In this document: one piece after another, positions 17,230-25,622 of the stretch
How the letters are laid out: each line of letters starts with the position of its first letter
Position numbering within the stretch: the stretch's first letter is position 1
Made by a program: the position numbers and the translations under genes
The notes under the pieces: model-generated
The model's database searches: none
Told to the model about the DNA's origin: nothing
The model's input: the letters and a program-made list of their open reading frames with translations, nothing else
NCBI RefSeq assembly: GCF_031626875.1
Contig: NZ_JANDMF010000027.1
Location: 1 to 64,000, forward strand
Reading direction: 5' to 3'
Source: Clostridium sp031626875
GTDB lineage: Bacteria; Bacillota; Clostridia; Clostridiales; Clostridiaceae
DNA length: 64,000 nucleotides

Positions 17230-17994
17230 CTAATCTCTATAAATAATTTTAATTTTCTTAGCTCTTATAAATAAGAACTGTGGTCTTTTTGTTAATTTAT
17301 CATATGTAGCTTGATTATTAATTTTAAATTCTTCTGTTGGCATTGGTTCTAACAACTTCTCTATTACAAAACCTGAACCAGTTACTGCTTCAATAATATT
17401 ACTTAATGGTCTTCTGTAAAATTGTACTTTTACTTTTCCATTAGTAGTATTCCATTCATCTTCTAATAATTCTGTAAGAAAATAATTTTCTCTATTAAAT
17501 ACTGTAAAATCCATAAAAGGATGATGAACAGAAAAAATAAGTTGTCCCCCATCTTTTAGGATTCTGTGAAATTCACCCATTGCTATATCCCAACTTTTTA
17601 GATAATGAAGTGTTAATAATGATACTATAATATCTATGGATTTATCCTCAATAAAGTCTAATGTATTATTCAAATCCGCTCTTATGATCTCAGCTTTGTT
17701 TCCTACTCTTTTTTTAGTCATTTCTATCATATTTTCACTAAAATCTATTGAGATTACTTGTGCTCCATTATCTAATAACCATTTGGTATACCATCCAGCT
17801 GCACAACCTGCATCTAATACTCTTTTGCCTTTCACATCTGGAAGTAATGACAAAGTTCCTGGCCTTTCATAAAATGCGTTATGAGGCTTTGTATCCACAT
17901 CATTAAAATAATACTCTGCCATTTCATCATAAGAATCAAGTGAAACTGAATCCTTATTTATAATCTGTTCTTGATTTGAAAAATTGCTCATCAT
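17230..17994 (-). CDS. Class I SAM-dependent methyltransferase
   Basis: This encodes 254 residues. Motif I VLDAGCAAGWYTKWLLDNGA (about residues 59-78), the acidic end of the second strand (VISIDFSE), IIVSLLTLHYLKSW and the post-motif SVHHPFMDFT belong to the class I Rossmann methyltransferases of the UbiE/small-molecule type. The substrate is unknown. GGGGGATT precedes the double ATG. The corrinoid ring methylases of this cluster belong to a different fold (class III), so this is not obviously a cobalamin enzyme. Confidence 0.75.
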   Translation of the reverse strand: MMSNFSNQEQIINKDSVSLDSYDEMAEYYFNDVDTKPHNAFYERPGTLSLLPDVKGKRVLDAGCAAGWYTKWLLDNGAQVISIDFSENMIEMTKKRVGNKAEIIRADLNNTLDFIEDKSIDIIVSLLTLHYLKSWDIAMGEFHRILKDGGQLIFSVHHPFMDFTVFNRENYFLTELLEDEWNTTNGKVKVQFYRRPLSNIIEAVTGSGFVIEKLLEPMPTEEFKINNQATYDKLTKRPQFLFIRAKKIKIIYRD

Positions 17995-18049
17995 AATCCC
18001 CCCATTAATCTAACTATTCCCTTAACCTTTTATTCCTGTAATATTATAC

Positions 18050-18556
18050 TCATAATAAAAACTTATCATCTTGTATAATTTCCTTAACTGTTTCTTCTAC
18101 GTTTAATAATGTTGTATCAAGATAGTATTTTTTACTATAGTCCATTGCTTTAAACTCATTCAATAATAGAACAGACCGTTCACCCATCTGACAATCTAAC
18201 GGACGCATTTTATCACGTTTTATAATAGTTTCTTCATCAACCACTAAAATGCTTAATTTTATTTTTGTATTTCTAATTTTATTTCTTAAGTACTCCACAT
18301 CTTCAGGCGTACATATATAATTAAAGACCACATCATATCCTCTATTAAGAAAATTCTTAATTATGTCTGTGCAATTTTCCCAAAACACTTCTAAATGATT
18401 GCCTTCAAGCCATGGTTTTACATAGCCTCCACACACTAAGTGATAGATATCATCACCTTCTATTAATGCTGACTTTTCCTTTTTTTCTGCTAGAACTTTA
18501 GAAATTGTTGATTTTCCCACCCCTGGAGGCCCAGTAATGATATATAAACAACTCAT
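18050..18556 (-). CDS. P-loop small-molecule kinase-like protein
   Basis: This encodes 168 residues. N-terminal Walker A GPPGVGKST, then ALIEGDDIYHLVCGGYVKPW as a substrate-binding region and a lid-like MRPLDCQMGERS. This resembles the shikimate-kinase/chloramphenicol-phosphotransferase-like AAA_33 group. The substrate is not predictable. AGGAG is at a good distance from the ATG. It sits between cbiB and the methyltransferase and is not a known cobalamin gene. Confidence 0.65.
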   Translation of the reverse strand: MSCLYIITGPPGVGKSTISKVLAEKKEKSALIEGDDIYHLVCGGYVKPWLEGNHLEVFWENCTDIIKNFLNRGYDVVFNYICTPEDVEYLRNKIRNTKIKLSILVVDEETIIKRDKMRPLDCQMGERSVLLLNEFKAMDYSKKYYLDTTLLNVEETVKEIIQDDKFLL

Positions 18557-18620
18557 TTATTTTCTCCTTCTATTTATAATTTTTCATAGGAGTTTCCTTA
18601 ATAGAATTCATCTTTTCCCC

Positions 18621-19595
18621 CTATTTAAGTACTAAATAAATAACCATAAGTTTGATAATTGAAAATAAAACAACTCCCATTGTTGATGTTATATATAACA
18701 ATCTATTTGTTATTTTTATATCATCATACCTAATTTCCCTTATACAGTCCCCAATAGTCTTCTTCTTATAAAGTTCCCCAAAATAGTAAGCATCCCCAGC
18801 AAGTTGTACCTCTAATGCTCCTGCACAAACTGCTTCTGTTTGAGCTGAATTGGGACTTGCATGATTAAATCTATCTCTTTTAAAAATTCTATACGCATTT
18901 TTACTGTTTAGTTTCATAAATAAAGATGAAACTATCATTAAGTAGGCTGAAACCCTTGAAGGAATAAAATTTAAAACATCATCTAACTTCGCAGCTACTC
19001 TTCCAAAGTAAAGATATTTATCATTTTTATATCCAACCATTGAATCCATAGTATTTGCAGCTTTATAAAATACTCCAAGAGAACCTCCCCCTATTACCAT
19101 AAATAGCATGGGAGCAATAATTCCATCTGAAATATTTTCAGCAATTGTCTCTACTGTAGCTTTAGTTACTCCTTCATTGCTCAAACTTTCAGTATCTCTT
19201 CCAACTATCATAGAAACCTTCTTCCTAGCCTCCACTAAGTCATCTTTTTCTAATTCTTTATAAACTTTCATACTTTCATCTTTTAAAGATTTTGTTGCTA
19301 AAAGCTGATAACAAATTAGACTTTCTATAAATAACTTAAAATAAATATTTATCTTTCCTGCTAAATATAAAATAAAAATAGAGATGCCAGTAGATATGGA
19401 TAGTACAAATAAAACTAAAAATACTCCTCCTATAAGCTCACCTTCTCTATTCTTAGGAAATATTCTCCTTAATATTTTTTCTATTATACTTATTAAATTT
19501 CCTATTGCTCTAACAATATGTGGCATCCAAATTGGGTCTCCAAAAAGCAAGTCTAATATAAACCCTATTATTAATGCAACTAATGATAATAACAT
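18621..19595 (-). CDS. cbiB: Adenosylcobinamide-phosphate synthase CbiB
   Basis: This encodes 324 residues, an integral membrane protein that attaches aminopropanol (phosphate) to adenosylcobyrate. Seen: LLFGDPIWMPHIVRAIG at the N-terminus (the conserved GDP...HP/RxxG region), NISDGIIAPMLF, the GYKNDKYLYFGR loop, RVSAYLM, and the NSAQTEA motif. Four to five hydrophobic segments. The ATG has GGGAGAAG upstream. It follows the phosphatase gene closely. Confidence 0.92.
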   Translation of the reverse strand: MLLSLVALIIGFILDLLFGDPIWMPHIVRAIGNLISIIEKILRRIFPKNREGELIGGVFLVLFVLSISTGISIFILYLAGKINIYFKLFIESLICYQLLATKSLKDESMKVYKELEKDDLVEARKKVSMIVGRDTESLSNEGVTKATVETIAENISDGIIAPMLFMVIGGGSLGVFYKAANTMDSMVGYKNDKYLYFGRVAAKLDDVLNFIPSRVSAYLMIVSSLFMKLNSKNAYRIFKRDRFNHASPNSAQTEAVCAGALEVQLAGDAYYFGELYKKKTIGDCIREIRYDDIKITNRLLYITSTMGVVLFSIIKLMVIYLVLK

Positions 19596-19610
19596 AAATC
19601 TTCTCCCATT

Positions 19611-20201
19611 CTAAATTTCAGATACAACCTTAACTTTTTTCTCTCCACTTATCCACAATTCTTCATTAATTTCTATAAGATATCCACAACAATTTTCCAC
19701 CTGCCAGTTATAAAAATCTTTATGAGGATAAGAATACTTTTCTAAAATAGCCATAATAGTTCCACCATGAACAACCATTGCAGCCAAATTAAACTTTGAC
19801 TCAGTAATATTATCCACAACTTCATCAAAAGCTCTTACACATCTTAGTTTAAAGGTTTCATGTTTTTCTCCTTTTGGAAAAGCTATTGTTCCATTACTAT
19901 CAATCCATTTTTGATAGTATATATCATCTTTTAAATCTTCATAATTCTTATTTTCAAAATCACCAAAATCACATTCACTTAAATCATCATATATAATTGA
20001 ATTCATATCTTTGTAGATTAACTTTGAAGTTTCTACACATCTTTTCATAGGACTTGAATAAACAACTTGAACCGCTGGAAACTCCTTAGATTTTATTATC
20101 TCTATTCCTTCTAGTGATAATTCTTCATCTGTTTTACCTATATATCTTTTATATAAATTCCCCTGTGTTTTTGAGTGACGAATCAATATAATTTTAATCA
20201 T
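19611..20201 (-). CDS. cobC: Histidine phosphatase, CobC-like (alpha-ribazole phosphatase candidate)
   Basis: This encodes 196 residues. Phosphoglycerate-mutase-fold signs: RHSKTQGN with the catalytic His at residue 8 (family RHGxT, here RHSKT), the second Arg in SSPMKRCVETSKL, the Glu/Asp loop CDFGDFENKNY, and VVHGGTIMAIL with the second His. In this cluster it most likely dephosphorylates alpha-ribazole-5'-phosphate or adenosylcobalamin-5'-phosphate. The start overlaps the stop of the short cobU-like gene. Confidence 0.8.
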   Translation of the reverse strand: MIKIILIRHSKTQGNLYKRYIGKTDEELSLEGIEIIKSKEFPAVQVVYSSPMKRCVETSKLIYKDMNSIIYDDLSECDFGDFENKNYEDLKDDIYYQKWIDSNGTIAFPKGEKHETFKLRCVRAFDEVVDNITESKFNLAAMVVHGGTIMAILEKYSYPHKDFYNWQVENCCGYLIEINEELWISGEKKVKVVSEI

Positions 20202-20598
20202 TTCTATCTTCCTTAATAATATTTCCTATTCCACAAACTACTCTATGTACTTCTTTTGCCTCTTTAGCAACTTCACAGCATATTCTGCCTGTAACCTCTC
20301 TATATTCCCTATCAAATTTTTCAATAGGGACAATTCCATATCCTATTTCATTAGATATTATGACAACTTCAGGATTATCTTTAATAATATCTCTAACTAT
20401 ACCTTTAATATATTCTATATCCTTTTTCTCACCTAAAAGTCTTCTAATGAATAAATGAAAATTATAAATAATAGGTTTTGAAAAAAACTTTTCTAGATCA
20501 TCCTTTGAACCATCTGCTATGTTGCTTTCATCATACCCAGTCAAATCTAAAGCATATTGTAATTTTCCTTGAAATTTACCACCAATAATAAAAATCAT
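20194..20598 (-). CDS. Short CobU-like protein
   Basis: This encodes 134 residues. It begins MIFIIGGKFQGKLQYA, a P-loop in the position of the CobU GGxxSGKS, and later has EVVIISNEIGYGIVPIEKFDREYREVTG, which matches the CobU/CobP region with the conserved NE(V/I)G and the following Arg. It lacks the IATxxxxDxxMxxRIxxHxxxR region and is about 40 residues shorter than the real CobU at 22632-23159. It could be a degenerate kinase or a partner subunit. Coupled with the cobC-like gene. Confidence 0.6.
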   Translation of the reverse strand: MIFIIGGKFQGKLQYALDLTGYDESNIADGSKDDLEKFFSKPIIYNFHLFIRRLLGEKKDIEYIKGIVRDIIKDNPEVVIISNEIGYGIVPIEKFDREYREVTGRICCEVAKEAKEVHRVVCGIGNIIKEDRND

Positions 20599-20655
20599 TA
20601 TTTATTTTCAATGAGAGACTGTACTCCCTCACCAAAACTCCCTTCTCTTTATACT
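20599..20655 (-). promoter_or_regulatory. Repeated leader hairpin L2 (upstream of short cobU-like gene)
   Basis: On the minus strand TTTTGGTGAGGGAG pairs with CTCTCATTGAAAA through A-T, G-C and G-U pairs with one bulge. It is the most diverged of the three leader hairpins but has the same position and the same GGGAGT/CTCTCA core. Confidence 0.4.
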
Positions 20656-20792
20656 ATTTTTTTCATATAACATATTATTCACTTTATTAAAATTCACCAT
20701 ATTTTAATATTGTAAAATAAAAGTCTTATTATATTAATGAATGTATATTTTTATCAAAACTTCACAAAATATTGGACAGAGAGGTGTATAAA

Positions 20793-21104
20793 ATGAAGTT
20801 AAGAATATTTATAATAGTTTTTTTAATATCTACATTTGCTTTTACTGAAAGTCCAAAAGCAATTTTTGTATCAAATACCTATAAACAAGGTATCTATAAC
20901 ATTTCTGAATCCAAAGAATTTTTGGCTACTGCTAAACTTATAAAAAACCCTCCTACAACCTTTATAATAATTGATTCAAATGGTAATCAAAAATATTTCA
21001 AAAAGTTTGATAATTTTGAGGAAACTATAAATCTAGGTTATATTAGGGATGGAGATCTTATCATAGTAGCTGGTAATGGAGAAATAGCTGTAAGTAGGTC
21101 ATAA
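20793..21104 (+). CDS. Small exported protein, unknown function
   Basis: This encodes 103 residues from the ATG preceded by AGAGAGG. The N-terminus (MKLRIFIIVFLISTFAFT) is a short signal peptide, followed by a mixed domain with IIDSNGNQKYFKKF and a C-terminal YIRDGDLIIVAGNGEIAVS beta hairpin. It is on the opposite strand to the surrounding cobalamin genes, between cobS and the short cobU-like gene, so it is transcribed alone. Family not recognised. Confidence 0.6.
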   Translation: MKLRIFIIVFLISTFAFTESPKAIFVSNTYKQGIYNISESKEFLATAKLIKNPPTTFIIIDSNGNQKYFKKFDNFEETINLGYIRDGDLIIVAGNGEIAVSRS

Positions 21105-21134
21105 TATTACATTGAATAATATACATATTATTCT

Positions 21135-21902
21135 TTACAAAAAAGCATAAATTAACTTACTTAAAATCACAACTGTAAAAGTCATTACAAGTTCACAAAC
21201 TTGCAAAAAATATCCTGCTAAATCTCCTGTAATCCCTCCAAATTTTTTAATAGACATATTTTTATAATATATAAATGTTAATAATGCACTTAATAAACAT
21301 ACACTACCCAAAATCTTATTTACTAAAATCATGGATATACCACATAACACAATATACACATATGCAGCATACTTAACCCTATTCTTTTCAGAAGCCTTTG
21401 AAAAACTTGAGGCTAAACCACTATTCTTTGCACAAGGTATAGTTACAATTCCTAAGCTGCTTAAAGCTCTTGATAAAACAAATCCTATTCCAAGAATTAT
21501 TAGAGAATCTCCCTTAACTTCACTCCATACTCCTAAAGATAATAAAAAATATATAACACAACTAATAAGTGCAAAAGCTCCAATATGTGAGTCCTTTAAG
21601 ATTTCTAATTTTCTTTCTATTGGCTGATATGAATTTATAGCATCCATGGTATCTACAAATCCATCTAAATGAATTCCTCCTGTTACTAATACAGGTATAA
21701 CAACATACCCAATCACTCTTAATATATCTCCTATGAGTAATTTTTCTGATATAAATGACCACAATACCAATAGCATTCCTATAACAAGCCCTACAAAAGG
21801 GAAAAATATCATTGCATATTTCATATTTTCCTTATTCCAATCTGTTTTTGGCATTGGAATCTTAGAATACATTGAAAATGCTATTTTAAATGAATTCCAC
21901 AT
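21135..21902 (-). CDS. cobS: Adenosylcobinamide-GDP ribazoletransferase CobS
   Basis: This encodes 255 residues. It is the membrane enzyme that joins the lower nucleotide loop to adenosylcobinamide-GDP. HLDGFVDTMDAI (about residues 79-90) is the conserved acidic motif, with the upstream FSMYSKIPMP and the glycine-rich GGITGDLAGYFLQ near 230. Six or so hydrophobic segments. It is preceded by leader hairpin L3. Confidence 0.92.
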   Translation of the reverse strand: MWNSFKIAFSMYSKIPMPKTDWNKENMKYAMIFFPFVGLVIGMLLVLWSFISEKLLIGDILRVIGYVVIPVLVTGGIHLDGFVDTMDAINSYQPIERKLEILKDSHIGAFALISCVIYFLLSLGVWSEVKGDSLIILGIGFVLSRALSSLGIVTIPCAKNSGLASSFSKASEKNRVKYAAYVYIVLCGISMILVNKILGSVCLLSALLTFIYYKNMSIKKFGGITGDLAGYFLQVCELVMTFTVVILSKLIYAFL

Positions 21903-21904
21903 AA

Positions 21905-21962
21905 TTTATATTTAGTGAAAGAGTGTATTACAAGTTACCAAACTCCCACTAGTTCACCACCT
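21905..21962 (-). promoter_or_regulatory. Repeated leader hairpin L3 (upstream of cobS)
   Basis: The minus strand reads GAGGTGGTGAACTAGTGGGAG, a loop, then CTTTCACTA; the stem keeps nine pairs including two G-U. Its front 20 bases are almost the same as L1 upstream of cbiP. Confidence 0.5.
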
Positions 21963-21965
21963 CTC

Positions 21966-22562
21966 TTATACTTCTTTATAATATGTTTCTGCAATAAACT
22001 CAAAATTAACATCTTCTTTACTTACAAAAATTGTACTATTATTATACTCACTTAAACAAATACCTGTAATTACATCAACTATCTCAATTTCAACTAAATC
22101 AAATTCAACTTTATGTGCTTCTTCAACATCAAGTCCTCCTGTTAAAAAGTGTCTTCCATCGCCAAAAGCTTTAAATACAAGCAATTTATTTAATAAGTCT
22201 TCTTGCCTTAATACATTCCAACTTCCATTTACTAATACTCTTAAATATAAGGATTTTGGTATACATTCTATATGATTAAATCTCTCATAACAACTAAATG
22301 GAATATTATAAGTATGACTTTCTTTCTCTAATACAGTTATCCCATATTTATATTGAAAAGTAACATAAACCATTTGATAAAACAAAGGTTCAACAATATC
22401 ATCCCATGAATCATAAGCAAACGCAATTATTGGAATCAAATGTGGGTATAAACTTTTTAGAGTGTTACAGAAATTCAGTAAAATTTCTGTATCGCTTAAA
22501 AAGACTAGTGCTTCTTCTATCATTTCATAGTTATAATTTTTTATCTCTCTTCTATCAATCAT
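21966..22562 (-). CDS. Hypothetical protein inserted between cobU and cobS
   Basis: This encodes 198 residues, soluble and acidic. No motif recognised; conserved-looking segments include FAYDSWDDIVEPLFYQMVYVTF and FGDGRHFLTGGLDVEEAHK. It has a good ribosome binding site (GGGAGG). A 10-bp hairpin (22580-22589 with 22604-22613) ends right before that site and could mask or protect it. It does not belong to the known cobalamin pathway. The composition resembles the immunity-type genes elsewhere in the window, but that is only an impression. Confidence 0.55.
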   Translation of the reverse strand: MIDRREIKNYNYEMIEEALVFLSDTEILLNFCNTLKSLYPHLIPIIAFAYDSWDDIVEPLFYQMVYVTFQYKYGITVLEKESHTYNIPFSCYERFNHIECIPKSLYLRVLVNGSWNVLRQEDLLNKLLVFKAFGDGRHFLTGGLDVEEAHKVEFDLVEIEIVDVITGICLSEYNNSTIFVSKEDVNFEFIAETYYKEV

Positions 22563-22631
22563 TTATTTACTCCTCCCTTAAAATTTAAGAGAAATGATTT
22601 TCACTTAAATTTTATATATACTCTCTAATAA

Positions 22632-23159
22632 TCAAGATTTCTCTTTCCATTTATGAAATATAGGAATAGAATAAACCACTTCAATTACGCTATCTGCTTG
22701 TTTACCAATTGAAGAATTTATTTCACCAATATTCTTTATATATTTTTGAGTTTCCTCATCATAGTTCATTCCATCCGAAAAAACTTCATTTGATACTATA
22801 ACTAAGTTATCAGAGCATTCTTTAATCCATTCTACTCCCTTTAAAATCTCTGATACAGTTAACTCTTTTGCTCCATCTTCCAAATACATTTCATTAGCAA
22901 CTAAATTAGATATACATTCTAATAGCACTGTTGAATTTTTGGGTATCTCTATTTCTTTTAAATTAATAGTTTTTTCTATTGTTAAGAAATTCTTTTCTTT
23001 TCTTAGTTCCCTATGCCTCTCTATTTTCTTCAAACATTCATCATCATAAGGAAACATAGTAGCTATATAAATTAAATTCTCAGATTTAAATGAAACAGAA
23101 ATTTCTTCAGCTCTTTCTGATTTTCCACTTCCACTTCCACCAGTTATTAATACAAGCAT
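22632..23159 (-). CDS. cobU: Adenosylcobinamide kinase/guanylyltransferase CobU
   Basis: This encodes 175 residues. P-loop GGSGSGKSERAEE, IATMFPYDDECLKKIERHRELR with the guanylylated His region, LLECISNLVANEMY and NEVFSDGM are diagnostic. It phosphorylates adenosylcobinamide and then attaches GMP. AAGGAG is upstream. The gene sits eleven bases after cobT. Confidence 0.92.
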   Translation of the reverse strand: MLVLITGGSGSGKSERAEEISVSFKSENLIYIATMFPYDDECLKKIERHRELRKEKNFLTIEKTINLKEIEIPKNSTVLLECISNLVANEMYLEDGAKELTVSEILKGVEWIKECSDNLVIVSNEVFSDGMNYDEETQKYIKNIGEINSSIGKQADSVIEVVYSIPIFHKWKEKS

Positions 23160-23169
23160 CTCTACTCCT

Positions 23170-24258
23170 TTAAACTTTTGGTGTATATTCTTCTATTTCT
23201 ATATCTCCAAAAGTACTCATCTTTTCATATACTTCACAAGCCATATTTAAAATAGGGAAAACTGCAACAGCACCTGTCCCCTCTCCTAAACACATTTCAC
23301 ATGTTATAAAAGGCTTTAATCCAAGAGATTCAATTAACATATTTCCTGCTGGCTCTTTAGATACATGAGATGGTAATATATAATCTATAACTAAAGGTTC
23401 TATCTTTACTGCAACAAGTGCTGCCACTGCTGATATAAATCCATCTATAACCACTGGAACTTTAGCTACAGCTCCACCGATAAACACTCCAACAAGCCCA
23501 GCTATATCATATCCACCAACCTTAGCTAATACATCTATAGCATCCTTAGAATTAGGCTTATTTATTTCTATTCCTCTTTTTATAGCATCTATTTTTCTTT
23601 CCAATCCTTTTGAAGATAATCCAGCACCTCTTCCAGTAACTGTTTCTACTGATTCATCTAAAAGAACAGAAGCTATAGCACTACTTGTTGTAGTATTTCC
23701 AATTCCCATTTCACCAGTTGCAATAATATTGTAGCCCTTACTCTTAAGTTCTATAGCTAAGTTTATACCAATCTCTATAGCTTTTATTGCTTGCTCTCTT
23801 GTCATAGCAGGCTCTTTAGCTAAATTCTTAGTTCCATAAGATATTTTTCTCTTTAAAACATGAAGAGGTTTTATCTCACTTTCTTCATCTAAAAACTCTT
23901 CTGTATCACTTACCATTCCAATATCAACAGGATAAAGATCTGTCCCAGCTAATTTTGCCATAATAGCTACACTTGTTTTTTCTTTAGTAAAATTCTCTGC
24001 AACTATTCTAGTTACTTCACTATCAGCTTGAGTAACCTTCTCTTCAACTACTCCATTATCTGCACACATAATAACCAAGGCTTTTTTCTTTAAACTTACA
24101 TTGCTACTCCCTGTCATACCTGCTATTTTTATAATAGTTTCCTCTAATAGTCCAAGGCTTCTTAAAGGTTTTGCTATACTGTCCCAACGTCTTTGACTTT
24201 CTTCCATAACCACTTTATCTAGTGGAGTAATACTTTTTAATGCTTCTTCTAAATTCAT
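23170..24258 (-). CDS. cobT: Nicotinate-nucleotide-dimethylbenzimidazole phosphoribosyltransferase CobT
   Basis: This encodes 362 residues from the ATG that overlaps the cbiA stop (ATGA); GGGGG lies upstream. It activates the lower ligand base to alpha-ribazole phosphate. Family motifs: VIMCADNGVVEE near 70, TGEMGIGNTTTSSAIA near 180, TGRGAGLSSKG, and EGTGAVAVFPIL near the C-terminus. A longer frame starting 24 bases upstream has no support. Confidence 0.92.
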   Translation of the reverse strand: MNLEEALKSITPLDKVVMEESQRRWDSIAKPLRSLGLLEETIIKIAGMTGSSNVSLKKKALVIMCADNGVVEEKVTQADSEVTRIVAENFTKEKTSVAIMAKLAGTDLYPVDIGMVSDTEEFLDEESEIKPLHVLKRKISYGTKNLAKEPAMTREQAIKAIEIGINLAIELKSKGYNIIATGEMGIGNTTTSSAIASVLLDESVETVTGRGAGLSSKGLERKIDAIKRGIEINKPNSKDAIDVLAKVGGYDIAGLVGVFIGGAVAKVPVVIDGFISAVAALVAVKIEPLVIDYILPSHVSKEPAGNMLIESLGLKPFITCEMCLGEGTGAVAVFPILNMACEVYEKMSTFGDIEIEEYTPKV

Positions 24259-25622
24259 GATAGACCCCCAAATTCTATACATCTTTTTATAAATTTCTGT
24301 GGTATTTCAATATTAGAATAATAATATAAATGCGGAAACCCAGCTAATAGATTATTAGTTGTATTTATACACTTCCAACTTCTTTTCCTTAAAGGCTTTT
24401 CTGCAACAAAGCTTTCTCCACAAGATTCACTATCCCAATAATGAAATTCATGAGCTTTTATAGACACACCTTCTTTGCAAAGAAAATTATCTTTTGTAGC
24501 TTTTAGATTTATGTATCCGAATCGTCCAAGCTTTGAAGTTTTATATGCCTTTCCTCTTATTGCACCTACCATATTATGAAATTTCTTTTCATTATCCTCC
24601 ATACTTTCATGTAAATACATGAAACCTCCACATTCAGCTATACATGGAAGCCCTTTATCTATAGCATCTTTTATCTCTTCCTGCATTACCTTATTATTAC
24701 TTAAAGCTTCTGCATAAAGCTCAGGATACCCTCCCCCTAAGATTAATCCACTAATATTTTTTGGTAGTTTTTTATCTCTTATAGGGCTAAAATACTCTAT
24801 TGTAGCTCCCATTTCCTTTAGTATCTCTATATTTTCTTCATAGTAAAAACAAAAAGCTTCATCATATGCTACTGCCACTTTAGGGTTTCCTTCTAACTTT
24901 AAAATCTCTGGTTTATTATACTCCAATTCCTTTGTACTATTTGCAAGGTTAATTATTTCTTCTATATTTATAGTCTTCTCCAATTGATTAGAAAGTTTAT
25001 TTAATTTCTCTTTTAAATCTACTATCTCATTTGGCGTTACAAGACCTAAATGTCTACTTTCAATAACTAAATCCTTTAATACTGGAACATACCCAAATAC
25101 CTTTATACTTAAATTTTCTTCTATTAATTTCTTAATCTGAGGATACATCATTTCAGAAATTTGATTAAGTATAACTCCTTTAATCCAGCTGTTTTCTTTA
25201 AACTCTAAAAAACCTTTGATTATAGGAAGAATAGAAAGGCTCATACCTCTACAATTAACAACCAAGATAACTGGAGTATTAGTAACATTTGCAACATCAT
25301 ATGAACTAGCCTCAGTTGATATTCCAGCAAGGCCATCATAATAACCCATTACACCTTCTATAACTGATATATCCATATCTTTTGTAGCTTTATTTATCAA
25401 ATAATAAATTGTATTTTTATCTGCAAAGAAAGTATCTATATTTCTTGATTTTGTTCCAATTACTTTTGAATGAAACATTGGATCAATATAATCTGGTCCA
25501 CATTTAAAAGATGTAACTTTCATTTTTCTATTAACAAGTGCTTGCAACAATCCACATGTAATCATAGTTTTTCCACTTCCACTTGAAGTGGCTGCAATCA
25601 TAACTCTTGGACTTCTCCCCAC
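24255..25622 (-). CDS. cbiA: Cobyrinate a,c-diamide synthase CbiA
   Basis: This encodes 455 residues. ATP- and glutamine-dependent amidation of cobyrinate. N-terminal SGSGKTMITCGLLQAL, KCGPDYIDPMFH (corrinoid-binding region), VIEGVMGYYDG, and a C-terminal amidotransferase with AECGGFMYLHESM (catalytic Cys) and the final His in SNIEIPQKF-type context. It probably starts with GTG inside the end of the preceding fusion gene (25-base overlap), with GGGG upstream. Confidence 0.9.
   Translation of the reverse strand: MGRSPRVMIAATSSGSGKTMITCGLLQALVNRKMKVTSFKCGPDYIDPMFHSKVIGTKSRNIDTFFADKNTIYYLINKATKDMDISVIEGVMGYYDGLAGISTEASSYDVANVTNTPVILVVNCRGMSLSILPIIKGFLEFKENSWIKGVILNQISEMMYPQIKKLIEENLSIKVFGYVPVLKDLVIESRHLGLVTPNEIVDLKEKLNKLSNQLEKTINIEEIINLANSTKELEYNKPEILKLEGNPKVAVAYDEAFCFYYEENIEILKEMGATIEYFSPIRDKKLPKNISGLILGGGYPELYAEALSNNKVMQEEIKDAIDKGLPCIAECGGFMYLHESMEDNEKKFHNMVGAIRGKAYKTSKLGRFGYINLKATKDNFLCKEGVSIKAHEFHYWDSESCGESFVAEKPLRKRSWKCINTTNNLLAGFPHLYYYSNIEIPQKFIKRCIEFGGLS

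Noticed and set aside
17230..17994. Methyltransferase as a corrin-ring methylase
   Set aside because: It has the class I Rossmann motif, whereas the ring methylases in this cluster are class III. CbiT is class I but is already present in the fusion gene.
21562..21762. Minus-strand 66-codon frame inside cobS
   Set aside because: Out-of-frame shadow of cobS.
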